A stretch of DNA of 64,000 bases from Collinsella sp. TM09-10AT (lineage in GTDB: Bacteria > Actinomycetota > Coriobacteriia > Coriobacteriales > Coriobacteriaceae). Of the stretch, positions 1 through 7,791 are shown one piece after another. Position 1 is the stretch's first letter. Each line of letters starts with the position of its first letter. The stretch spans positions 62,001 to 126,000 of the forward strand of contig NZ_QSOP01000002.1 of NCBI RefSeq assembly GCF_003436275.1, read 5' to 3'. Both the position numbers and the translations under genes were made by a program. The notes below the pieces were generated by a model that ran no database searches, had not been told where the DNA came from, and saw only the letters and a program-made list of their open reading frames with translations.

Positions 1-8
1 AGGAACGT

Positions 9-428
9 ATGATTAAAGAGCTCTGCCGCGACGAGGCTATCCTGTCTCAGCGTTGCGAGGTTGCGACTGTCGAGGACGAATCGGTCGCTCAGGATCTGAT
101 TGATACCATCAAGTCGCTCGATGATGCCGGCTGCTTGGCCGCCAATCAGATTGGCGTTACCAAGAAGGTCTGCGTCTACCTGGACGATGCCGGCGAGCCC
201 CACGTGCTCTACAACCCCCGTCTGGTGTTTGGCCTGGGCGCCAGCAAGATGGAGGAGAGCTGCCTGACGCACGAGGAGGTCACCAAGTCCACACGCTACA
301 TCAAGTGCAAGGTTGCCTTTGACCAGATCGTCGACGGCAAGATGAAGGAGTGCCGCCGCGACTACGCGGGCTTTGAGGCGCAGATGGTCCAGCATATGAT
401 CGACCACTGTCTTGGAAAGTTGGTCTAA
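9..428 (+). CDS. Peptide deformylase-like protein, catalytic Glu missing
   Basis: A 139-residue member of the peptide deformylase family, which removes the formyl group from nascent N-termini. Motif 1 is recognisable as CLAANQIG near residue 44. Motif 2 (normally EGCLS) reads ESCLT and keeps the metal-ligand Cys. Motif 3 (normally HExDH) reads QHMIDHC near residue 128, so both His ligands remain but the catalytic Glu is Met (codon ATG in CAT ATG ATC GAC CAC). The protein ends just after motif 3, as does the intact paralogue at 13956-14366. It could bind metal but, by family knowledge, should not deformylate; a binding, regulatory or resistance role is conceivable. The ATG at position 9 follows an AGGA; the upstream context is cut off. 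Confidence 0.85.
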   Translation: MIKELCRDEAILSQRCEVATVEDESVAQDLIDTIKSLDDAGCLAANQIGVTKKVCVYLDDAGEPHVLYNPRLVFGLGASKMEESCLTHEEVTKSTRYIKCKVAFDQIVDGKMKECRRDYAGFEAQMVQHMIDHCLGKLV

Positions 429-430
429 GG

Positions 431-464
431 GGACCAAAGCACCGCACTTCGTCTCTTTTGGTCC
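431..464. terminator. Hairpin after the deformylase-like gene
   Basis: Arms GGACCAAA and TTTGGTCC, 8 bp, enclose an 18-nt loop and begin two bases after the stop codon. The downstream sequence is only loosely T-rich, so termination is plausible but not certain. Confidence 0.45.
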
Positions 465-559
465 GGGCGTGACATTGTTGTCATGTCTGGGCTTTTGTGT
501 TTAGCGCCTTTTTGTTTGGTGACAATAACCTTAGCAGGACCGTAAAGCTAGGAGGCGCT

Positions 560-1525
560 ATGTGCACGAGCATTCGATTTACCGATAATTCTGGCCACAT
601 GTATCTGGGCCGCAACCTCGACTGGAGCTTTGACTACGGCCAACAGGTTCGCGTGATGCCGCGCGGGTTCCACATTCCGTATTCGTTTATCGACGATGCG
701 TCGGCGGCACACGCGGTAATCGGCATGTGCATCGATTACAAGAACTATCCCATGTTTTTCGACTGTGGTAACGATGCGGGTCTGGCTGTGGCGGGGCTCA
801 ACTTTCCCGGCTATGCCGAGTATGCCGAGGGCCCTGTCGACGGCAAGAACAATATCGCGGCCTATGAGTTTCCCCTGTGGGTGGCAGCGACGTTCTCGAC
901 GGTCGATGAGGTCGAGGCCGCGCTGCGCGACACGGTGATTGTCGCCAAATCTGCCGGAGAGGGGCTGGGCGTGTCGCTGCTCCATTGGATTATCGGCGAC
1001 AGCCAGCGCAGCATCGTGGTCGAGATGATGGCTGACGGCCTGCATGTATACGACGATCCGGTCGACACCCTTGCCAACCAGCCGACCTTCCCGTGGCACA
1101 TGGAAAACCTGCGCACCTATATCACCGCCACAAGCGATTTTCCGCAGACGGCGACATGGCGTGGCGCCGAGCTTAAGCCCTATGGAGCCGGTGCCGGCAT
1201 GCGCGGCATTCCGGGCGATTGCTATTCGCCGAGCCGTTTTGTAAAGGCGGCGTACCTCAATGCCAATTACCCGCAAAAGGAGAGCGAGACCGAAAACGTC
1301 GTTCGCATGTTCCGCTCGCTCGAGGGCGTGGTGATGATTGAGGGGGCGTCCAGGATGGGCGATGGCAAGTTCGAGAAGACTATCTATACCGGATGCTTTA
1401 GCGCGCGCACGGGCAATTATTACTACGCGATGTATGGGGATCCGTCGATTCGTTACGTGAGCCTGATGGATGCCGAGGGCGCGAGCCCCGATAGGCTCGT
1501 GGTTCCCGAGCCGCGTCGTTCGTAG
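560..1525 (+). CDS. bsh: Bile salt hydrolase (choloylglycine hydrolase family)
   Basis: Ntn-hydrolase of 321 residues that cleaves the amide bond of glycine- or taurine-conjugated bile acids. I place the start at ATG 560 because it follows an AGGAGG and gives Met-Cys, so removal of Met exposes the nucleophile Cys2 as the family requires; the frame is open further upstream but that would bury Cys2. Other family marks are Arg18 and Asp21 in GRNLDW, GLNFPGYAEY near residue 93, and PGDCYSPSRF in the second half, which carries the conserved Arg. Penicillin V acylases share this fold, but the LDW and NFPGY motifs favour bile salt hydrolase. No signal peptide, so cytoplasmic. It fits a gut habitat. 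Confidence 0.9.
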   Translation: MCTSIRFTDNSGHMYLGRNLDWSFDYGQQVRVMPRGFHIPYSFIDDASAAHAVIGMCIDYKNYPMFFDCGNDAGLAVAGLNFPGYAEYAEGPVDGKNNIAAYEFPLWVAATFSTVDEVEAALRDTVIVAKSAGEGLGVSLLHWIIGDSQRSIVVEMMADGLHVYDDPVDTLANQPTFPWHMENLRTYITATSDFPQTATWRGAELKPYGAGAGMRGIPGDCYSPSRFVKAAYLNANYPQKESETENVVRMFRSLEGVVMIEGASRMGDGKFEKTIYTGCFSARTGNYYYAMYGDPSIRYVSLMDAEGASPDRLVVPEPRRS

Positions 1526-1546
1526 CTCACTGGTCCGTTGCGACAT

Positions 1547-1586
1547 AAAACGGCCTCGCACCTCTTATGAGATGCGAGGCCGTTGT
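1547..1586. terminator. Bidirectional terminator between bsh and kup
   Basis: Arms ACGGCCTCGCACCTC and GAGATGCGAGGCCGT pair over 15 bp with one mismatch around a short loop, between two convergent genes. An AAAA run precedes it and serves as the T-tract for the minus-strand gene. Confidence 0.8.
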
Positions 1587-1606
1587 CGTCAATGGCTGGT
1601 GGCGTG

Positions 1607-3853
1607 TTAGAAGTTGGCGTCGTTGAACTGGGTGCTCTCGAGTCCGTCGAGTTGCTGTTCGGGCGTATCGGCGACGCTCTCGAGCAGCTCGGTGGGATCG
1701 ACGTTCATGCTCTTGCCGGCCTCGTTGCCGTTGACCAAGTCGTCCGAGAAGATGTCGACCTCCATTTTCTCGGCCTCTTCGATCTGAACCTCGAGCGGCA
1801 CCTGGGTGCGCACAAGTTTGACGGCCGGGCGCATGCGGGCAAAGAGCGGTACGTACTCAATGATGATGGCCGAGTTCTCGAGACCGTACCAGCGTGCCGG
1901 GCTTCCGCAGGCGCGGCGGACGGCGTACTTGATGGCCATCACGCGGTGGTCATTGCGGTTGATGTCCGTTTCGGGGGCAAGCATCTTGCGCAGCATGCAA
2001 AAGCGGAAGTCACCTACGTTGCCGCGCGTCTCGTAGATGGAGTAGGTGTGATGTTGCGGCGGCAGCTCGCCCGATGCCATCAAGTCGCCGACGATCTGAC
2101 GCAGATAGGCGTTGACGCGCTGGTTGACCTTAAAGCCCAGGTCCAGGCGCACGCGGAACAAAAAGTCCGTGCCAAAGGTCTCGACGGAATACTCGTGCGT
2201 ATAGGGTTCGTCGGTAACGTGCACGTTGATGAACCAGTATGCCTTGGCGCGCTTGGGATGTTTGTCCAGGATGGAATAGAGCACGTCGCGGTCGAGCGTG
2301 AGCGGATCGGGGCTGTTGGTGAGGAACACCAGATTGTCGGCGAGCACGGGGTAGGTCTCGTCGTTGCGCAGGCGGTTGAGCTGGTCAATGTACTTGGAGA
2401 CGGGCAGCAGGATCGTCTGCGTGCGCTCGATGGCGGTGCCGCGGCGCCACACGTACATAAGGCCAAACAGCAGCGAGGCCAAGAAGATCATTACGTAGCC
2501 GCCGTCAAAGAACATGGTGAGGCACGAGGCGAAGAAGCACAGCTCAATGGCACCGAAGAGCAGGGCGAAGACGCAGGCGCCCAGCTTGTGCTTGAGGATG
2601 CCGACGATATAGCTCGTCAAAAGCGTGGTGGTCATAAGCATGGTCACGGTAATGGCGAGGCCGTAGGCACTCTCCATGCGCTCGGAGTTTTGGAACAGCA
2701 GCACGATGAAGATGCAGCCGACCCACATGATGTTATTGACAAGTGGAATATAGAGCTGGCCCTTGGTGTCGCTGGGGTAGTGGATGCGCAGGTGCGGCAT
2801 AAGGTTGAGGCGCGTTGCCTCGGATACCAGCGAGAACGAGCCGGTGATGAGCGCCTGTGAGGCGATGATGGCCGCCACGGCCGAAAGCACGATGGCAAAG
2901 GGGCGCAGGGGCTCGGGGAGCATCATATAGAACGGGTTGACGATATCCATCGCGAGCATCTGGGGGTTGGAGTTATTGGCGAGTAGCCAAGCTCCCTGAC
3001 CCAGATAGTTGAGGATAAGGGCCGCCTTAACAAATGGCCAGGATGCATAGATGTTTGCCTTGCCCACGTGGCCCATGTCCGAGTAGAGTGCCTCGGCACC
3101 GGTTGTCGACAGGAAGACAAAGCCGAGCACCATAATGCCCGAATGGTTGATGGGCGAGAACAGGAACATAATGCCGCGGATGGGGTTGAGCGCGCGCAAG
3201 ATGGACAGGTTGCCGAGCATGTTGAACAGACCGGCGCCTGCCAGGAACAGGAACCACAGCGTCATGAGCGGGCCGAACAGCTTGCCGATTGACGAGGTGC
3301 CGGCGCGCTGCATGGCAAATAGGCCGCAGATAATGATGATGGTGATGATGATGACGTTGGTCTGCCCGTCGCCCAGCAGCGCATGGCCCCATTCGATGGT
3401 GCGCAGACCCTCGATGGCTGTGGTGACCGTGACGGCGGGGGTGAGGATGCCGTCGGCAAGCAGTGCCGCACCGCCGATCATGGCGGGCAGAATCAGCCAT
3501 GGTGCCACCTTGCGTACGAGGCTGAACAGGGCGAAGATGCCGCCTTCGTTGTGGTTGTCGGCCTTCATGGCGATTACCACGTACTTGACCGTGGTCACGA
3601 GCGTCATGGTCCAGATGACGAGCGAAAGCGCGCCCAGGATCATGTCCTCGCTGACGGTACCGATGCCGCCGTTGTTGGCGACGATTGATTTCATGGTGTA
3701 CATGGGGCTCGTGCCGATGTCGCCATAGACGACGCCGAGCGTTACGAGCAGCATGCCAGCGGAGAGGGGGATGGCTCCGTGCCCGCCTTGCCCGCGCTGG
3801 TCTTGGAGGTTTGCCTCCAGTTTGTTGTGTGCCACGAGGACTCCCTTAGACAT
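1607..3853 (-). CDS. kup: Kup/Trk-type potassium uptake protein
   Basis: A 748-residue member of the KUP/HAK/KT family, which imports K+ with protons. The N-terminus carries the family signature GVVYGDIGTSPMYT, followed by about twelve membrane segments to roughly residue 460 and then a long cytoplasmic C-terminal domain typical of the family. It is somewhat longer than the roughly 620-residue E. coli protein because of N- and C-terminal extensions. The ATG at 3853 has only a weak ribosome-binding site. It stands alone, convergent with bsh. I looked for a c-di-AMP (ydaO) riboswitch in the short leader and did not find one. Confidence 0.93.
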   Translation of the reverse strand: MSKGVLVAHNKLEANLQDQRGQGGHGAIPLSAGMLLVTLGVVYGDIGTSPMYTMKSIVANNGGIGTVSEDMILGALSLVIWTMTLVTTVKYVVIAMKADNHNEGGIFALFSLVRKVAPWLILPAMIGGAALLADGILTPAVTVTTAIEGLRTIEWGHALLGDGQTNVIIITIIIICGLFAMQRAGTSSIGKLFGPLMTLWFLFLAGAGLFNMLGNLSILRALNPIRGIMFLFSPINHSGIMVLGFVFLSTTGAEALYSDMGHVGKANIYASWPFVKAALILNYLGQGAWLLANNSNPQMLAMDIVNPFYMMLPEPLRPFAIVLSAVAAIIASQALITGSFSLVSEATRLNLMPHLRIHYPSDTKGQLYIPLVNNIMWVGCIFIVLLFQNSERMESAYGLAITVTMLMTTTLLTSYIVGILKHKLGACVFALLFGAIELCFFASCLTMFFDGGYVMIFLASLLFGLMYVWRRGTAIERTQTILLPVSKYIDQLNRLRNDETYPVLADNLVFLTNSPDPLTLDRDVLYSILDKHPKRAKAYWFINVHVTDEPYTHEYSVETFGTDFLFRVRLDLGFKVNQRVNAYLRQIVGDLMASGELPPQHHTYSIYETRGNVGDFRFCMLRKMLAPETDINRNDHRVMAIKYAVRRACGSPARWYGLENSAIIIEYVPLFARMRPAVKLVRTQVPLEVQIEEAEKMEVDIFSDDLVNGNEAGKSMNVDPTELLESVADTPEQQLDGLESTQFNDANF

Positions 3854-3934
3854 CCGGTTATCTGTCTAGGACAAAAAACTTTATGCCGTCTTTATACATA
3901 CAAGAGCAGTTTGGCACATCGGGTTATTTTAGAC

Positions 3935-3958
3935 AATAATCCTCAGCTGGGGATTATT
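3935..3958. promoter_or_regulatory. Palindrome between the DMT transporter and kup
   Basis: AATAATCC and GGATTATT are perfect 8-bp arms around an 8-nt centre that is itself nearly symmetrical (TCAGCTGG). It lies in the gap downstream of the minus-strand transporter and upstream of kup. It may be that gene's terminator or an operator for kup; the sequence does not decide. Confidence 0.35.
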
Positions 3959-3992
3959 TATCTACGCAGGTAGCATTTCAAAGCAGGGGCTT

Positions 3993-4904
3993 TTAAGCAC
4001 GTGCTATCTGGGCGATGCCAGCCTTGGCGTTTGCGCGTTTGCCGGCGAGTTCGCAAAAAATCGCGCCGCCGATGATAAGCGCGGCGCCCATCAGGCGGAC
4101 CGGTGTTATGGCTTCACCCAAAAGGGCGGCTGAGAACACGACCGCCGAAAGCGGCTCGAGGTAGCCGACGACGGCGACGGTCTGAACGGGCAGCTTGGCG
4201 ACGGCGCTAAAGTAGAGCAGGCAACCAATGCCGGTGTTGACGACGCCGAGCATAGCGACGGCGCGCCAATCAATGCTGGCGGCGACGCCGGCGGACAGGA
4301 ACGAGGGAGCGCCCTGCGTGATGAGCGTGAGGGCCAGTGCGGTCACAAAGGCGGCGCTCACTTGGAGTGCGGAGTTCTCGAGGCCCTCGATGTGAGGCGC
4401 ACCCTTGCTGGCGATGACCATCAATGCATAGCAGAAGGCCGAGGCGATTCCACAGACGATGCCCGCAATGGGCATATTGCCGCCTAGACCTTGCGCTGCA
4501 ATGAGAAAAGCACCGCAGGCGACGGCGATAAAGCCGGCGATTTTGCTGCCGGTCAGCTTTTCGCCAAAAATGAGCGGGGAGAGGGCCATAACGATGATGG
4601 GGCCGCAGTAGTACAGCAGCGAGGATACGCCGACGCCGATCGTCTGGTAGGCGCGGAACAGAAAAATCCAGCTGGCGCCCAGCGCGGCGCCCGAGACGAT
4701 GAGCGCTGCGGCCTCGCGGGGGCGAGACGGAGCCTGCAGGTTATGGCGCTTGGTTATGAAGAGGACGGCGGCAAGGGTGAGAGCGCCCAAAAACGTGCGC
4801 AACAGTACGATATCGGAGCTCGGCAGCGCGATGGCAGCGGCGATGATGCCGTTGGAGCCAAACAACAGCAATGCTGCTAAGTACGTAAACAATCCGTTGT
4901 TCAT
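3993..4904 (-). CDS. EamA-type (DMT superfamily) transporter
   Basis: A 303-residue inner-membrane protein with about ten hydrophobic segments in two homologous EamA halves. The ends of each half are visible in the pattern PLIFGEKLTGSKIAG near residue 115 and ALLGEAITPVRLMGAALI near residue 265, where the acidic residue in a GE(x)(I/L)T loop is typical. Such proteins export amino acids or other small metabolites; the substrate cannot be read from sequence. The ATG is preceded by GAGGGG. It is transcribed divergently from a LysR-type gene, the usual arrangement when the regulator controls the exporter. Confidence 0.85.
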   Translation of the reverse strand: MNNGLFTYLAALLLFGSNGIIAAAIALPSSDIVLLRTFLGALTLAAVLFITKRHNLQAPSRPREAAALIVSGAALGASWIFLFRAYQTIGVGVSSLLYYCGPIIVMALSPLIFGEKLTGSKIAGFIAVACGAFLIAAQGLGGNMPIAGIVCGIASAFCYALMVIASKGAPHIEGLENSALQVSAAFVTALALTLITQGAPSFLSAGVAASIDWRAVAMLGVVNTGIGCLLYFSAVAKLPVQTVAVVGYLEPLSAVVFSAALLGEAITPVRLMGAALIIGGAIFCELAGKRANAKAGIAQIARA

Positions 4905-4933
4905 GTGCTGACATCCCCTCTATATCCGAGCAT

Positions 4934-4977
4934 GTTCACTATGGGTGAACTGGCTTTAGAAGAAAAGCGAATATAAT
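4934..4977. promoter_or_regulatory. LysR-type operator and promoter in the divergent gap
   Basis: GTTCAC-TATGG-GTGAAC (4934-4950) is a perfect 6-bp dyad that contains the T-N11-A pattern of LysR boxes. A consensus -10 hexamer, TATAAT, lies at 4972-4977, oriented toward the regulator. The position suits autoregulation of the LysR gene and control of the transporter. Confidence 0.55.
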
Positions 4978-5022
4978 GCATGGATAACATGACAAAAACT
5001 CATGTAAAGGTGGAGGGGTGCC

Positions 5023-5880
5023 GTGGAAACGAATATTCAAAAGATGCAGGTGCTGCTCGAGACGGTGCGGGCCGGCAGTTTTACGCGCGCCGCCGAGCGG
5101 CTGAGCTATTCGCAGTCGGGCGTGAGCCGCATGGTGGGCGACCTTGAGACCGATTGGGGTTTTAAGGTGCTCGACCGCAGCCGCGAGGGTGTGGTGCTTT
5201 CTGCCGATGGGCGGCAGATCATGCCGGCGGTTGAGGCGCTCTGCGAGGAGTTTGGCCGCCTGCAGCGACACGTGGACGAGATGCGTGGGCTCATGCGCGG
5301 CAAGATCAGCATTGGTACGTTTTCGAGTGTGGCGACCCATGTACTGCCGCCGGTGATTGCGCGCTTTCGCGCCGATCATCCGGATGTCGATTACGAGCTG
5401 CTGATGGGTGATTACTCCGAGATTGAGCAATGGGTGGCGGAAGGCCGCTGCGACCTGGGCTTTATTCCGCGCGAGCCACGTGGCGCCGGCATGGCGTCGC
5501 GACCGTTGGTGCAAGACGAGTTGATGGCCGTGGTGCCAGCGGACTCCTCGCTTGCCACGGCGGAGGTCGTTTCTCTTGCCGATTTAGCCAACGAGCAGTT
5601 TATTCTGCTGGAACGGGGTACCGATGATGAGATTACGCCGCTATTCCGTCGGGCGGGGCTGTCAGTGCGCTCAAAACTGTCGACTTGGGATGACTATGCG
5701 ATTATGGCTATGGTCGAGGATGGCTTGGGCGTGAGCATTCTTCCCGCGCTCATCTTGCGTCGCTGCCAGTTTGATGTTGCTGTGCGTCCGCTCGAAGGGC
5801 ATCCCCATCGGCAGATCAACGCCATATATCGAACGGCCGATGTTTCGCTTGCCGCCGCTCGTTTCCTCGAATACCTCTAA
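5023..5880 (+). CDS. LysR-family transcriptional regulator
   Basis: A 285-residue LysR-type regulator with an N-terminal winged helix (residues about 2-60, with FTRAAERLSYSQSGVSRMV as the HTH) and a type 2 periplasmic-binding-like effector domain (residues about 88-280). The GTG start at 5023 lies 4 bp after a strong GGAGGGG. Divergent from the DMT transporter, which is its likely target. The effector is unknown. The next gene begins about 160 bp downstream with its own operator region. Confidence 0.9.
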   Translation: METNIQKMQVLLETVRAGSFTRAAERLSYSQSGVSRMVGDLETDWGFKVLDRSREGVVLSADGRQIMPAVEALCEEFGRLQRHVDEMRGLMRGKISIGTFSSVATHVLPPVIARFRADHPDVDYELLMGDYSEIEQWVAEGRCDLGFIPREPRGAGMASRPLVQDELMAVVPADSSLATAEVVSLADLANEQFILLERGTDDEITPLFRRAGLSVRSKLSTWDDYAIMAMVEDGLGVSILPALILRRCQFDVAVRPLEGHPHRQINAIYRTADVSLAAARFLEYL

Positions 5881-5940
5881 ATGCGTGCACGTCGTTATCG
5901 CCTTGGGATAAATTTCGAAGTCTTGCTCATTTTATTTTTA

Positions 5941-6022
5941 AAATTGAACTTTTCGAAATAGCACGGCGTTATACTGCTGCCTAAATTGAACTCAGGTTCA
6001 ATTCGTGTTGTATAAATTGAAC
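5941..6022 (+). promoter_or_regulatory. Multi-copy AAATTGAAC operator upstream of the HTH-aminotransferase gene
   Basis: Three direct copies of AAATTGAAC occur at 5941-5949, 5983-5991 and 6014-6022. The middle copy is the left arm of a perfect palindrome, ATTGAAC-TCAG-GTTCAAT (5985-6002). A -10-like TATACT at 5970-5975 sits between the first two copies, so binding would cover the promoter. XRE-type repressors typically act on such sites, and the downstream gene begins with an XRE domain; autoregulation is my inference. Confidence 0.65.
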
Positions 6023-6043
6023 TTTGCCAGCAAGGAGGTTCTA

Positions 6044-7564
6044 GTGGCCCAAGAGACGTTTAGCGATCGTCTGCGACAGGCTATGTCCGATCGCGACGTT
6101 CGCCAGTCGGACGTGATCCGCGCATCGGAGATGCTCGGCAAAAAACTCGGCAAGAGCCAGATGAGCCAATATGTGAGCGGCAAGACGATTCCGCGGCGCG
6201 ATGTGGCAGAGCTGCTCGCCCGTATTTTGGAGGTCGATGTTACCTGGCTGCTCGCCGGTGACGCCGACCAAGGCGAGGAATCATCTCCCCGCAACGATTC
6301 CAGGCCCGAATCCCATCCCTCAGCTCAAATTGCAAGGAGCACCACCATGCGTACTTTTTCTAAATCCGCCAAGCTCGATAACGTCCTGTATGACGTGCGC
6401 GGTCCCGTCGTCGACGAGGCCGCCCGTATGGAGGACGAGGGCGAGCGCATCCTCAAGCTCAATATCGGCAACCCGGCGCCCTTCGGTTTCCGCACGCCCG
6501 ATGAGGTCATCAAGGACATGCGCCAGCAGCTGCCCGACTGCGAAGGCTATTCCAACTCGCGTGGCCTGTTCTCCGCGCGCAAGGCGATCATGCAGTATTC
6601 GCAGATCAAGGGCTTGCCCAACGTTCAGATGGAGCATATCTACACGGGCAACGGCGTGTCCGAGCTCATTCAGCTTTCGATGAACGCGCTGCTCGACAAT
6701 GGCGACGAGATTCTGATCCCCAGCCCCGACTATCCGCTCTGGACGGCGTGCGCAACCCTTGCCGGCGGTCATCCCGTGCACTATCTGTGCGATGAGCAGG
6801 CGGATTGGTATCCCGACCTGGAGGATATGGAGTCCAAGATCACGAGCGCGACCAAAGCCCTCGTCATCATCAACCCCAACAACCCCACGGGTTCCGTCTA
6901 TCCACGCGAGGTGCTCGAGGGCATCGTCGAGGTTGCACGCAGGCATCAGCTGATGATCTTTGCTGATGAGATCTACGACCGCCTGTGCATGGACGGCTAC
7001 GAGCACGTCTCGATTGCCTCGCTCGCTCCCGATCTGCCCTGCGTCACCTTTAGCGGTCTGTCCAAGTCGCACATGATCGCGGGCTATCGTATTGGCTGGA
7101 TGGTGCTTTCGGGCAACCAGCGCTGCATGAGCGACTTCATCATGGGCATCAACATGCTCTCCAACATGCGTCTGTGCTCCAACGTGCCGGCTCAGTCGAT
7201 CGTCCAGACGGCGCTCGGCGGCCATCAGTCGGTCAACGACTATATCCGCCCGGGCGGTCGTGTCTACGAGCAGCGCAACTTTGTGTATGAGGCGCTCAAC
7301 AAGATCGATGGTATCTCGGTGGTCAAGCCGCGCGCGGCGTTCTACATCTTCCCCAAGATGGATGTGAAGAAGTTCAACATCACCGATGACGAGCAGTTTG
7401 CCCTCGACCTGCTGCACGAGAAGAAGATCCTGATCACGCGCGGCGGCGGCTTTAACTGGGCTGAGCCCGACCACTTCCGTATCGTGTACCTGCCGCGCAT
7501 GGAAGTGCTCAAAGAGTCCCTCGAAGACCTCGCCGACTTCTTCGATCATTACCGCCAGTCGTAA
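6044..7564 (+). CDS. XRE-type HTH fused to AlaA-like aminotransferase
   Basis: A 506-residue fusion. Residues about 4-70 form an XRE/lambda-repressor-like helix-turn-helix; residues 71-101 are a polar linker; residues 102-506 are a class I PLP aminotransferase close to E. coli AlaA (glutamate-pyruvate transaminase). Shared marks are NPNNPTGSVY, the PLP Lys in SGLSKSHMIAGYRIGW, NMRLCSNVPAQ, PGGRVYEQRN and FNWAEPDHFRIV. The GTG at 6044 follows AAGGAGG at 6032-6038. An in-frame ATG at 6347 with its own AAGGAG would give the aminotransferase alone, 405 residues, the usual AlaA length. MocR/GabR proteins join aminotransferases to GntR-type winged helices, so an XRE fusion is unusual. PLP-dependent autoregulation is possible but unproven. 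Confidence 0.88.
   Translation: MAQETFSDRLRQAMSDRDVRQSDVIRASEMLGKKLGKSQMSQYVSGKTIPRRDVAELLARILEVDVTWLLAGDADQGEESSPRNDSRPESHPSAQIARSTTMRTFSKSAKLDNVLYDVRGPVVDEAARMEDEGERILKLNIGNPAPFGFRTPDEVIKDMRQQLPDCEGYSNSRGLFSARKAIMQYSQIKGLPNVQMEHIYTGNGVSELIQLSMNALLDNGDEILIPSPDYPLWTACATLAGGHPVHYLCDEQADWYPDLEDMESKITSATKALVIINPNNPTGSVYPREVLEGIVEVARRHQLMIFADEIYDRLCMDGYEHVSIASLAPDLPCVTFSGLSKSHMIAGYRIGWMVLSGNQRCMSDFIMGINMLSNMRLCSNVPAQSIVQTALGGHQSVNDYIRPGGRVYEQRNFVYEALNKIDGISVVKPRAAFYIFPKMDVKKFNITDDEQFALDLLHEKKILITRGGGFNWAEPDHFRIVYLPRMEVLKESLEDLADFFDHYRQS
6334..6349 (+). promoter_or_regulatory. Internal ribosome-binding site and start inside the fusion gene
   Basis: AAGGAG (6334-6339) lies 7 bases before an in-frame ATG (6347-6349) that encodes MRTFSKSAK, the natural N-terminus of an AlaA-type enzyme. 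Two products, 506 and 405 residues, are therefore likely from one frame. Confidence 0.7.
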
Positions 7565-7584
7565 CGACAAAGGTAGCCTGTACT

Positions 7585-7624
7585 AAAACGGCCGGCCCGC
7601 AACGGATGCGGGCCGGCCGTTTTC
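7585..7624. terminator. Strong rho-independent terminator
   Basis: A perfect 17-bp stem, AAAACGGCCGGCCCGCA against its complement, with a short loop and a TTTT end. It closes the HTH-aminotransferase gene and separates it from the hydrolase operon. Confidence 0.92.
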
Positions 7625-7693
7625 TGTCTAAGCCCGTGCTGCTAACGCTTTGTCTCTTTGAGCGAGCAAGGTTCGCGTGTGAGCGGTAAGTTC

Positions 7694-7710
7694 TATTCCA
7701 AAATGGAATA
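7694..7710. promoter_or_regulatory. Palindromic operator candidate before the hydrolase/PTS operon
   Basis: TATTCCA-AAA-TGGAATA is a perfect 7-bp dyad about 80 bp before the first gene of the operon. It contains a T-N11-A core, so the LysR-type protein encoded at 12996-13919 is a candidate ligand. That pairing is inference. Confidence 0.5.
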
Positions 7711-7791
7711 CAGTAGGCTTAAGCTGGAATTGATGCCCGGGTACCCGCTTTTCTAGAATGTTCTCAACAAGATGAAAGGCGGTTCCAACCA

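Noticed and set aside
1583..2860. Open frame opposite kup
   Set aside because: It starts inside the bidirectional terminator and runs antisense to the cytoplasmic domain of Kup.
3854..3992. Possible c-di-AMP (ydaO) riboswitch before kup
   Set aside because: The leader is too short and lacks the expected conserved blocks; only a simple palindrome is present.
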